Shown here: positions 1-5,843 of the stretch, one piece after another
Layout: each line of letters starts with the position of its first letter
Position numbering within the stretch: position 1 is the stretch's first letter
Assembly (NCBI GenBank): GCA_964600075.1
Contig: CAZRIE010000175.1
Span: 1 to 5,948, forward strand
Direction: 5' to 3'
Length of the DNA stretch: 5,948 nt
Source of the DNA: CAZRIE01 sp964600075
Lineage (GTDB): Bacteria; Bacteroidota; Bacteroidia; Flavobacteriales; Flavobacteriaceae
The notes under the pieces: model-generated
Told to the model about the DNA's origin: nothing
Seen by the model: the letters and a program-made list of their open reading frames with translations, nothing else
The model's database searches: none
Made by a program: the position numbers and the translations under genes

Positions 1-19
1 CTTGAGCTTGAAATTGACT

Positions 20-745
20 TTATACCCCTATCAACATATAAACCAAAGCGGCTAAAATCCCACCTGCCAAAGGCCCCAAAACGGGTACCCAAGCGTAGCT
101 CCAATCGCTACTGCCCTTTCCTTTTAATGGTAATATGGCGTGCATGATACGCGGGCCAAGGTCACGGGCAGGGTTGATGGCATAACCAGTTGGGCCGCCC
201 AAACCGAATCCGATTCCCATTACCAACAAGGCAACGGGCAGCGCATCTAGAGATCCGAGAGATATTGCTTCATCTGACATAGATCCACCAGCAATGTAAA
301 AAACTCCAAAAACGAGGGCAAATGTTCCGATCATTTCGGTAATAAAATTCCAAAACGGACTTCGAATAGCGGGTCCGGTAGAAAATGTGGCCAATATAGC
401 TCCTTGGTCTTCCGTGGCATCGTATTGCTTTTTGTAGGTCAGCCATATCAAAAGATTGCCCATCATCGCCCCAAGAATTTGCGCTACGATATAGCCCGGC
501 ACCAATTCCCAACCGAACTTTCCGGCGGTCGCGAGCCCTACGGTTACAGCGGGGTTAAGATGCGCGCCACTGACGTCGGCACTCATAAAAACTCCTATAA
601 AAACGGCAATGCCCCAGGCCAGCGAAATACCTGTCCAGCCTGCATCAGCACCTTTTGTTCCTTTAAGAACGACGTTAGCAACAATACCGTTACCAATTAG
701 GATCAGCATTGCGGTTCCAATAAATTCGAAGATGTAAATAGTCAT
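20..745 (-). CDS. glpF: MIP-family channel, glycerol uptake facilitator (aquaglyceroporin) type
   Basis: This is an inner-membrane channel for passive entry of glycerol and similar small polyols, possibly water. The 241 residues match the usual GlpF length and are mostly hydrophobic, as expected for six membrane helices plus two half-helices. Both signature loops are present: SGAHLNPAV (first NPA at 64-66) and GYAINPARDLGPR (second NPA at 191-193). Asp195 after Arg194 is the residue that usually separates glycerol channels from water-only aquaporins. By alignment with E. coli GlpF, the selectivity filter would be Trp44, Gly179, Tyr188 and Arg194, with Tyr replacing the E. coli Phe, so W/G/Y/R. 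The start gives a short N-terminus leading straight into helix 1 (MTIYIFEFIGTAML). It lies 58 bases downstream of the serine hydrolase stop on the same strand and is probably co-transcribed with it. No glpK or glpD is visible; either could follow beyond the left edge. Family assignment is firm, exact substrate is not. Confidence 0.93.
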   Translation of the reverse strand: MTIYIFEFIGTAMLILIGNGIVANVVLKGTKGADAGWTGISLAWGIAVFIGVFMSADVSGAHLNPAVTVGLATAGKFGWELVPGYIVAQILGAMMGNLLIWLTYKKQYDATEDQGAILATFSTGPAIRSPFWNFITEMIGTFALVFGVFYIAGGSMSDEAISLGSLDALPVALLVMGIGFGLGGPTGYAINPARDLGPRIMHAILPLKGKGSSDWSYAWVPVLGPLAGGILAALVYMLIGV

Positions 746-803
746 AGTTTTGGTTGTTTAGAAAATCAGAAAATAAAAAAAATGAACGGAATTTGAATCC
801 CTT

Positions 804-2048
804 TTATGCTAATCTGTCAAAGCCTGATAAATTAAGTTGAGGCACAATTTTGCCATAGTAGTTGTTGTAAGGTTGTACCTGTGTCATTAAAATAACGATG
901 AATTCTTCTTCGGGATCAATAAAAAAGCAGGTACAATAGGCTCCGCTCCAATAGTATTGATCTACGGAACCAAGACTTTTGCTCTTGGCTACATCAGTAG
1001 TAACTCCAAAACCCAGACCGAAGCCTTGGCCGGGGGCTTGATATAGATCTCCCACTTGGTTCATGGTCATTATTTCAATGGTTTTCGGACTAAGGAATCG
1101 TTTTCCGTTCCATTCCCCTTTATTGAGGAACATCTGGCAGAATTTCATATAATCGGCTGTGGTCGAGAAAAGTCCGTGTGTGCCCCCGAAAACGGTGTTG
1201 CCTTCTACGGGTAACTGTTGTTCGGAATTCACCATTTTGCCTTCCTTGTTGAAATTATGAACCGGAGTCCAACGCTCTTGCTTTTCCTTGGGAATATTAT
1301 AACCGGTATCGGTCATTTTTAGCGGGTCGAAAATTCGTTTTTGAAGAAACGCTGCGGTAGTCATTCCTGAGAATTTTTCGATTAGAAAGGAGAGCACATC
1401 GGGCGAAGCACTATATGACCATTGTTCGCCGGGCTGACCTATCATTGGCAGACTGACCAAAGTATTGACTCGGCTTTCAATGTTTTTTTGAGGCTCCATA
1501 TACAGTGCCTTTGCGGTCGCATTATCGAGTTCGGTACCCCCAAGGCCATGTGAAAAGCCCGCCGTGTGTGTCAAGATATGATGTATGGTCACCTCTTTAT
1601 TTACGGGTTCCGTTGCGCTGTTTAGTCCTGCACTAGCATCTTTTGCCACCTCTAAATCTTTAAATTGAGGTAAATATTTAGAAACGGGATCGGTAAGCAT
1701 AAAATGTCCTTCCTCGTATAACATCATGAAAGCAGCCGTTACGATGGGCTTTGTCATTGACATGATATGGAAAATATTATCCTGTCTCATGGGTGTTTTT
1801 TCTGCTAAACTGCTAGAACCATAGGAGGCCTCATGTACAGTTTCGCCTTTTCGTACGATGTACGAGATGGCACCGGGTATACGGCCACTATCTATTTCCT
1901 GCTTTAAAAAAGCATCGTACCGGTTCAAGCGCTCGGTGGAGACCCCTGAGCTTTCCATGTCAACCTCATTGGCCAACTGGGCACTTAGGGTTGAAATACA
2001 GCACAAAAAGAAGATGAGGGCAGCCGGTCGAAGGAATCTTTTTTTCAT
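804..2048 (-). CDS. Secreted serine hydrolase, class C beta-lactamase / EstB-like esterase family
   Basis: This is an exported serine hydrolase of the beta-lactamase/penicillin-binding-protein fold (Pfam Beta-lactamase, PF00144), 414 residues with the start chosen here. An in-frame ATG nine codons upstream (2075) would give 423. I prefer 2048 because it gives a compact signal peptide, MKKRF then a hydrophobic core ending TLSA-Q, with cleavage likely after about residue 22. Neither start has a Shine-Dalgarno sequence. In the 414-residue numbering the nucleophile motif SMTK is at 97-100 (Ser97, Lys100), and the Tyr of the second motif (WSYSAS) is Tyr212. A C-terminal WSGAYCT stretch near 367 sits where EstB-like esterases have W-G-G, before IDPEEEFIVILMTQ. 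HGLFST near 291 is another typical family segment. These features favour an esterase or transesterase over a true beta-lactamase. Substrate is unknown. Linkage to glpF suggests, without proving, a glycerol-containing ester. The protein appears intact. Confidence 0.9.
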   Translation of the reverse strand: MKKRFLRPAALIFFLCCISTLSAQLANEVDMESSGVSTERLNRYDAFLKQEIDSGRIPGAISYIVRKGETVHEASYGSSSLAEKTPMRQDNIFHIMSMTKPIVTAAFMMLYEEGHFMLTDPVSKYLPQFKDLEVAKDASAGLNSATEPVNKEVTIHHILTHTAGFSHGLGGTELDNATAKALYMEPQKNIESRVNTLVSLPMIGQPGEQWSYSASPDVLSFLIEKFSGMTTAAFLQKRIFDPLKMTDTGYNIPKEKQERWTPVHNFNKEGKMVNSEQQLPVEGNTVFGGTHGLFSTTADYMKFCQMFLNKGEWNGKRFLSPKTIEIMTMNQVGDLYQAPGQGFGLGFGVTTDVAKSKSLGSVDQYYWSGAYCTCFFIDPEEEFIVILMTQVQPYNNYYGKIVPQLNLSGFDRLA

Positions 2049-2084
2049 AGGTAGTGAATTTTTAATATTGTACATGATAGGATA

Positions 2085-2104
2085 ATTCTAGCAATTGCTA
2101 GAAT
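2085..2104. promoter_or_regulatory. Perfect 20-bp palindrome upstream of the serine hydrolase
   Basis: ATTCTAGCAATTGCTAGAAT equals its own reverse complement over all 20 bases. Its near edge lies 36 bases before the preferred hydrolase start (2048), or 9 bases before the alternative start (2075). A perfect palindrome of this length close to a start is typical of an operator for a dimeric regulator. As RNA it could also fold into a short hairpin in the 5' leader, though without a U-tract, so it is not a terminator. The regulator is not in the window and its identity is unknown. Confidence 0.5.
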
Positions 2105-2226
2105 GAAATTGAAAATTTTGAGTTTGAAGATACATTTTTTTCTATCCTAATTTTTTCGAATATGATTATTTTCAAAGTATATGTCCGCGATATTGCTAAA
2201 GAATTTTTTTAACATACTGTTTCTTT

Positions 2227-2391
2227 ATAGAAAACACACAATATAGTGTAATTAAAACACTAGCTATAAACCTAAAACAATTAGGTGTGACAGATAAGGA
2301 AAAGGCTATGGCGGCTATCAATAAAATGTCGGGTTTTCGAATGAAAAGTAGACCTGCATTTTACTATTTGTTACAGAACGAGTTGAGTTAA
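2227..2391 (+). pseudogene. Unrecognised small reading frame (54 sense codons) lacking an ATG start; decayed gene or non-ATG small protein
   Basis: The frame is open from about 2199 to the TAA at 2389-2391. From the ATA at 2227 it reads IENTQYSVIKTLAINLKQ and continues with LGVTDKEKAMAAINKMSG, FRMKSRPAFYYLLQNELS. The composition is protein-like: a hydrophobic-polar alternating helix, a charged turn, another helix, then a basic and aromatic tail. ATA sits where ATG would give a natural small-protein N-terminus, so a start lost by one base change is plausible. The first conventional alternatives are GTG at 2287 (34 residues) and ATG at 2308 (27 residues). I do not recognise the family. It could be the 3' remnant of a longer gene, a live small gene with an unusual start, or chance in AT-rich DNA. 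No Shine-Dalgarno sequence or clear promoter supports it. Confidence 0.33.
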
Positions 2392-2473
2392 ATTTTTTCT
2401 TCGATTTCACGAAGGCTAAAACAATGTATTAAGACCATTTTTATAAGTGATCTTTTTTTATTCCCCGGACTGA

Positions 2474-2487
2474 TTTTAGCGCTAGAA
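2474..2487. promoter_or_regulatory. Imperfect palindrome upstream of the DUF5916 gene
   Basis: TTTTAGCGCTAGAA contains the perfect 8-bp palindrome TAGCGCTA (2477-2484), flanked by one mismatched pair and then two more matching pairs. It lies 39 bases before the ATG at 2527, where an operator or promoter-overlapping site would sit. Its core TAGC/GCTA-GAA matches the arms of the palindrome at 2085-2104, but with no spacer between the half-sites instead of AATT. The role is inferred from position and symmetry only. Confidence 0.3.
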
Positions 2488-2526
2488 ATATTGTATTTTT
2501 AGTTTAGAAACAACCATTCGTGCGCC

Positions 2527-4737
2527 ATGCTATTCCCTAAAACACTCCATCTTCTATTTTTCCTAATGTTGGGTTTTTACGGATGGGCACAAGAAGTTGT
2601 CAATACCTCTAATCTCAAGCCTCGTCCCACCGCCAGGGTCTATGCTCTTCAGGGAAATCCTGTTTTGGATGGCGATGTGATCAATGATGAAGTTTGGAAA
2701 GGGGTCGTGCCTTTTGGTGATTTAAGCCAGACCCAACCTAACTTTGGTAAACTTGCTTCCGAAAAAACGGAAATACGGGTGGCCTATACCCAAGAAATGT
2801 TTTACGTTGCGGTCGTCTGTTATGATGCGCAGCCCAACGGTTTGGTGGTCTCCGATGCACGGCGAGACGCAGATATGGACAATACAGATGCTTTTATTTT
2901 CATCTTGGATACGTATAATGATGGCCAAAACGGCTTTATCTTCGGTACGAACTCTTTGGGCGTTGAATATGATGCACAAGTGGATAATGAGGGGCAAGGG
3001 AATAATAACGCAAACAGACAACAAGGGGGAACCATTGGCGGCTTCAATTTGAATTGGGACGGTTCGTGGGAAGTGAAGACAGAGGTAGGCGATTACGGAT
3101 GGAGTGCCGAATTCGCAATTCCACTGCGAACGCTACGTTTTCAATCGGGAAAAGATTGGGGGGTTAATTTCAGGAGGAATATCCGTAAGACGAACGAAAT
3201 TGTCTATTGGTCGGAAATGCCCGTAAGTTTTGACCTGAACCGACTTTCCTTAGCGGGAACCTTGACGGGACTAGATTTGCGCACCCCGGGAAACCTAAAA
3301 CTAATTCCTTATGTATTGGGTCGTATGGACAAGGATTTTACATTGGCCGATCCAAAAAATGAACTTTCAGCTGAGGTCGGCGGTGATATCAAATATAGTA
3401 TCACGCCAAGTCTTACTTTAGATTTGACCTATAATACCGATTTTGCTCAAGTTGAAGTGGATGAACAGCAGGTTAATCTTGACCGTTTTAATCTGTTCTT
3501 TCCCGAAAAACGCCCTTTCTTTTTAGAGAATGCAGGTCTTTTCAGTGTTGGAAGTCCGGGGGAAGTCGATCTGTTCTTTAGCCGCCGAATCGGTATTGGC
3601 GATGAAGGTAATATTGTCCCCATAATTGGTGGGGCACGTCTATCGGGAAAACTCAACCGTACCAACGTAGGCCTATTGAGTATGTGGACTGAAGATGTGA
3701 CCGAAGCTGGTATCGAAGAGAATAATTTTACGGTAGTAAGGGTGAATCACGAGTTTAAGGGCCGTACGGCCTTGGGAGCGGTCTTAATCAATAAACAAGG
3801 ACTACAGTCGGACGACTTCAACCGCACTTTTGCTTTGGATGGTAAACTTGGCCTTGGTAGAAAAGCGCGGATGTCAGGTTTTTATGCCCGTACTCAAGAC
3901 CCCAATGACACGACCAACGCACATTCTTTTAAATGGCAGACCGATTACAAATGGAACAATTGGGAAATGCGTGCTGCTTACACTGAAGTGGGCGATGGGT
4001 TCAATCCCGAAGTTGGATTTTTGCTGCGGTCGGCATTTCGCAAACCAGAAGGCCTCGTATTGTACCACCTACGGCCTAAGAATCCTGATGCCAAGATTTT
4101 GGAATACCGACCGCATATTTCGTATCGAGGATATTGGAATTTCGACAGTTTTCTAGAAACTAGTTTTCTGCATATCGACAACCATTTTGAATGGAAGAGT
4201 GGGATTGAACTTCATACAGGTGTCAATGTCACGACCGAGGGCGTGATTGAGCCTTTTGATATTTCCCGAGGAAAGAATATTATCGTACAACCGGGTAGTT
4301 ATGACCATGCCGAATCACAAATTGTGTTTTTTACCAATCGAAGCAAACCGTTTTCGGTAAACACACGTTCAGTTATCGGTGGTTCTTTTGGTGGTACACG
4401 GTATCAAGAAAGTATAACAGCGAGCATACGTTTGGGTGATAAGTTCAATTCAGATTTTACCTTTTTGTACAACAATTTTCAGTTGCCGGGTGGCGATTTT
4501 ACGGCGAATATCTTTCGCAGTCAACTCTCTTATGCTTTTAAACCCAATATTTATTTACAAGGACTTATCCAACATAATACCACCGACCAACTTTGGGCTG
4601 CGAACCTCCGCTTCAGTTGGTTACAACGTGCCAATACTGGCCTCTTCGTCGTATGGAACTATAATCTACTAGATGGTAACGCACTTAACAACAGTTTTAT
4701 CATCAAGTATACCCGAATATTTGATTTGGTGAAATAA
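2527..4737 (+). CDS. DUF5916 protein with N-terminal CBM9-like domain, predicted outer-membrane beta-barrel
   Basis: This is a 736-residue exported protein of a family common in Bacteroidota. A signal peptide (MLFPKT, hydrophobic core, GWA) is probably cleaved after Ala21, leaving Gln22 first. Residues about 38-235 resemble the carbohydrate-binding module family 9-like fold: PVLDGDVINDEVWKG at 45-59, an acidic DADMDNTDAF stretch at 114-123, and NLNWDGSWEVKTE at 174-186. Residues about 240-736 match DUF5916, with its best landmark at 303-335 (NTDFAQVEVD, then VNLDRFNLFFPEKR, then FFLEN). The rest alternates short beta-strand-like segments with polar turns and ends in KYTRIFDLVK, as expected for an outer-membrane barrel. 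Function is unknown; sugar or polysaccharide binding at the cell surface is inferred from the CBM9-like domain. There is no SusC/SusD pair or glycoside hydrolase nearby to name a substrate. The gene appears intact and stands alone on its strand. Confidence 0.9.
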   Translation: MLFPKTLHLLFFLMLGFYGWAQEVVNTSNLKPRPTARVYALQGNPVLDGDVINDEVWKGVVPFGDLSQTQPNFGKLASEKTEIRVAYTQEMFYVAVVCYDAQPNGLVVSDARRDADMDNTDAFIFILDTYNDGQNGFIFGTNSLGVEYDAQVDNEGQGNNNANRQQGGTIGGFNLNWDGSWEVKTEVGDYGWSAEFAIPLRTLRFQSGKDWGVNFRRNIRKTNEIVYWSEMPVSFDLNRLSLAGTLTGLDLRTPGNLKLIPYVLGRMDKDFTLADPKNELSAEVGGDIKYSITPSLTLDLTYNTDFAQVEVDEQQVNLDRFNLFFPEKRPFFLENAGLFSVGSPGEVDLFFSRRIGIGDEGNIVPIIGGARLSGKLNRTNVGLLSMWTEDVTEAGIEENNFTVVRVNHEFKGRTALGAVLINKQGLQSDDFNRTFALDGKLGLGRKARMSGFYARTQDPNDTTNAHSFKWQTDYKWNNWEMRAAYTEVGDGFNPEVGFLLRSAFRKPEGLVLYHLRPKNPDAKILEYRPHISYRGYWNFDSFLETSFLHIDNHFEWKSGIELHTGVNVTTEGVIEPFDISRGKNIIVQPGSYDHAESQIVFFTNRSKPFSVNTRSVIGGSFGGTRYQESITASIRLGDKFNSDFTFLYNNFQLPGGDFTANIFRSQLSYAFKPNIYLQGLIQHNTTDQLWAANLRFSWLQRANTGLFVVWNYNLLDGNALNNSFIIKYTRIFDLVK

Positions 4738-4749
4738 GCATATTCCGTA

Positions 4750-5202
4750 CTAGACACCAAACTGTTCCAAATGATGGTCGAGATGCTTAAAGAAAAGTAT
4801 ATTCCACTCTTTTTCTGTGAGTGGCCCAAAAGCATGTGATTCTTTATTGTGGAAATGGGTGGCCCCTAACTTTTGGGTCTTTTCGATATTCTCGATTATT
4901 TTTTTCTTTTCCTTTTCAAAGTCCCGTTCATTGGTAATCAGAAATTCAGGAGCGGTGCGCATATTCTTTTTGTAGGGCTTCGGTCCTACCACGAGGTTTT
5001 TGGCGAACAGCTTGATCATGAATTTTTTAAAGCCTTTGGGTTTGGGGTATTTATCGGTATATGTAATGTCGTACGCGACATTGCAATGTGCCAACATTTG
5101 TGAAGCGCTCATTTTGCCCCATAGGTTTGAGGTGTCGGCGTTCAGGGTATTGATACGGTTAACTAATTCTTTAGAGTCGGCAGGGTCGAATACATTTTTC
5201 AT
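4750..5202 (-). CDS. DUF1569 family protein, DinB-like four-helix fold
   Basis: This 150-residue protein has no signal peptide or membrane segment, so it is cytoplasmic. The sequence is mainly helical and matches DUF1569 (PF07606), a relative of the DinB/YfiT metal-binding superfamily. Typical segments are LWGKMSASQMLAHCN (27-41), the middle NLVVGPKPYKKN (69-80), and the C-terminal HAFGPLTEKEW followed by HLDHHLEQFG. His39 in the second helix, with His140 and His144 (HxxxH) in the last helix, occupy the places of the three metal ligands in DinB-like proteins. Metal binding is therefore plausible but inferred. The biochemical role of the family is not established; relatives include thiol-dependent transferases. 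It converges on the DUF5916 gene, with 12 bases between the stop codons. It lies 147 bases downstream of the DUF1801 gene, so co-transcription is possible but not clear. Confidence 0.85.
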   Translation of the reverse strand: MKNVFDPADSKELVNRINTLNADTSNLWGKMSASQMLAHCNVAYDITYTDKYPKPKGFKKFMIKLFAKNLVVGPKPYKKNMRTAPEFLITNERDFEKEKKKIIENIEKTQKLGATHFHNKESHAFGPLTEKEWNILFFKHLDHHLEQFGV

Positions 5203-5229
5203 AAATAAATCATATTTAAGTAAACACTT

Positions 5230-5277
5230 GTTTCGAATGTTTCGGGGGATATATCCTAAAAATAGGAAAAGGTTTCG
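5230..5277. repeat. Three GTTTCG direct repeats upstream of the DUF1569 gene
   Basis: GTTTCG occurs at 5230-5235, 5239-5244 and 5272-5277, at steps of 9 and 33 bases. On the gene's strand these read CGAAAC. They lie 28 to 75 bases before its start, within the probable leader or promoter. They could be direct-repeat binding sites, but the unit is only 6 bases and chance is a real alternative. Confidence 0.25.
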
Positions 5278-5292
5278 GTATGGGCAAGCAGG

Positions 5293-5320
5293 ATTATAGA
5301 TGGGCTCAACTATATTTCAA
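5293..5320 (-). promoter_or_regulatory. Possible sigma-70-like promoter for the DUF1569 gene
   Basis: On the minus strand TTGAAA (5320-5315) is followed after 16 bases by TATAAT (5298-5293). This is close to the general bacterial -35/-10 consensus and would start transcription about 85 bases before the ATG at 5202. Bacteroidota housekeeping promoters normally use TTG and TAnnTTTG, and AT-rich DNA produces such matches by chance, so this is a weak call. Confidence 0.2.
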
Positions 5321-5334
5321 ATCCGTTTGGATTT
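5319..5334 (-). terminator. Small hairpin after the DUF1801 gene, possible weak terminator
   Basis: AAATCC (5319-5324) and GGATTT (5329-5334) are exact reverse complements around a 4-base loop. The hairpin begins 15 bases after the DUF1801 stop codon. The stem is only six pairs, half of them G-C or better, and no T-run follows it on the minus strand, so at most it is a weak or processing-type terminator. It overlaps the -35 half of the possible promoter listed for the next gene. Confidence 0.25.
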
Positions 5335-5349
5335 TATTTGGTATAAGTG

Positions 5350-5715
5350 CTATTTAGTTTTAATCGTTCCATTTTTGTATAAGTCCAAAGCTTTGTTCAG
5401 TAATAATTCGATAGTCTCTATAGGTAAATCTTTATTCGGGTCGATTCTGAATACCTTCATACGAGAACGTTTGCCAACTTCCAATTGTGGATGGTCGAGG
5501 TGCTTCCCCTCAACAAAGAGAATGTAGGGTTCATCCGTTTTTTTATCGGTCCAAAGATAGCAGAACATTTTGTTTTTATAACAATAGCACGGCATACCAT
5601 ATTTTCTGATTTCCACGATAGTTGTGTCATGGGTAAGAATGGAATTTCTCAGGGCCATTAAACAGCTTTTGAAGGGCTCCTCTTTTTCTAAAAAGTAAAT
5701 ATCTATTTCGCGCAT
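5350..5715 (-). CDS. DUF1801 domain protein (YdhG/YjbR-like fold)
   Basis: This 121-residue protein has no signal peptide and is probably cytoplasmic. It matches DUF1801 (PF08818). The pattern begins with a helical EEPFKSCLMALRNSIL (12-27), then TIVEIRKYGMPCYCY (32-46), then KMFCYLW (49-55) and PYILFVEGKHLDHP (63-76). It ends in a helix (LPIETIELLLNKALDLY) typical of the YdhG-like alpha/beta fold. The length is normal for single-domain members. The family has no settled biochemical function; the fold suggests a small ligand- or partner-binding protein. Three cysteines cluster at 43, 45 and 52, the first two as CYC, but there is no second pair to make a clear metal site. The start follows only 5 bases after the stop of a 23-codon signal-peptide-like frame. 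Downstream on the same strand is the DUF1569 gene. Confidence 0.85.
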   Translation of the reverse strand: MREIDIYFLEKEEPFKSCLMALRNSILTHDTTIVEIRKYGMPCYCYKNKMFCYLWTDKKTDEPYILFVEGKHLDHPQLEVGKRSRMKVFRIDPNKDLPIETIELLLNKALDLYKNGTIKTK

Positions 5716-5720
5716 TTTGT

Positions 5721-5792
5721 TTATTGGGCAATACCTGATTGAATTTTTAGCATCAAAAATGGGACAGTAAGCAGAATCAAATAGGTACTCAT
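5721..5792 (-). other. 23-codon frame reading as an isolated signal peptide
   Basis: ATG at 5792-5790 to TAA at 5723-5721 encodes MSTYLILLTVPFLMLKIQSG followed by IAQ and the stop. It has a hydrophobic core and ends in the Ala-Gln junction seen at signal peptidase sites of this phylum, including the DUF5916 protein and the hydrolase in this window. The stop falls where the mature protein should begin. It ends 5 bases before the DUF1801 ATG, in a different frame. It may be the decapitated start of a lost exported protein, a short membrane peptide or leader translationally coupled to DUF1801, or chance. Its n-region has no Lys or Arg, unusual for a signal peptide; the only Lys lies inside or after the hydrophobic core. 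Confidence 0.3.
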
Positions 5793-5843
5793 CCTACTTG
5801 GTTTGAGGTAAAAGGAATTTTTAAGCATAAGGTATTTATAAGT

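Larger units (their letters stand above)
2049..2526. other. Divergent intergenic region between the serine hydrolase and the DUF5916 gene
   Basis: This very AT-rich stretch should contain the promoters of both divergent genes. It holds a perfect palindrome near the hydrolase (2085-2104), an unrecognised open frame with no ATG start (2227-2391), and a second imperfect palindrome (2474-2487). I looked for the Bacteroidota promoter pattern (TTG, about 19 bases, TAnnTTTG). Upstream of the plus-strand gene the nearest matches are the overlapping 7-of-8 candidates TATTTTTA at 2494-2501 and TAGTTTAG at 2500-2507. Neither has a clear TTG at the right distance, so I do not call a promoter. No convincing intrinsic terminator was found; CTTCG/CGAAG at 2399-2414 can pair but has its T-run on the wrong side. 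Confidence 0.6.

Noticed and set aside
404..700. Plus-strand 98-codon frame opposite the glpF-like gene
   Set aside because: It is wholly antisense to a channel gene with clear NPA motifs, and its peptide has no recognisable domain; a shadow frame.
746..803. Possible terminator between the hydrolase and the glpF-like gene, with a T-run on the minus strand
   Set aside because: The sequence before the T-run (GGGATTCAAATTCC) forms only three good terminal pairs, so no stable stem is present; co-transcription remains more likely.
2193..2223. TTG, 19 bases, TACTGTTTC on the plus strand as a Bacteroidota-type promoter for the small frame
   Set aside because: The -7 element fits TAnnTTTG only with an extra base, and transcription would start at about the ATA codon itself.
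2399..2414. CTTCG/CGAAG hairpin just after the small frame
   Set aside because: The five-pair stem has its T-run before it and not after it, so it is not an intrinsic terminator on either strand.
2722..3052. Several overlapping frames of 75 to 102 codons on both strands within the DUF5916 gene
   Set aside because: They all lie inside the CBM9-like coding region and have Met-, Ile- or Cys-rich compositions typical of shadow frames.
3830..4181. Frames of 64 to 108 codons on both strands within the barrel region
   Set aside because: They overlap an intact gene with a continuous family match; no independent start or composition supports them.
4738..4749. Bidirectional terminator between the convergent DUF5916 and DUF1569 genes
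   Set aside because: Only 12 bases separate the stop codons and no inverted repeat is present there.
4873..5299. Plus-strand frames of 76 and 99 codons opposite the DUF1569 gene
   Set aside because: They are antisense to a recognised family; the hydrophobic runs come from the complement of Lys/Glu-rich coding sequence.
5300..5527. Plus-strand 75-codon frame opposite the DUF1801 gene
   Set aside because: Most of it is antisense to the DUF1801 coding sequence, and the peptide is not family-like.
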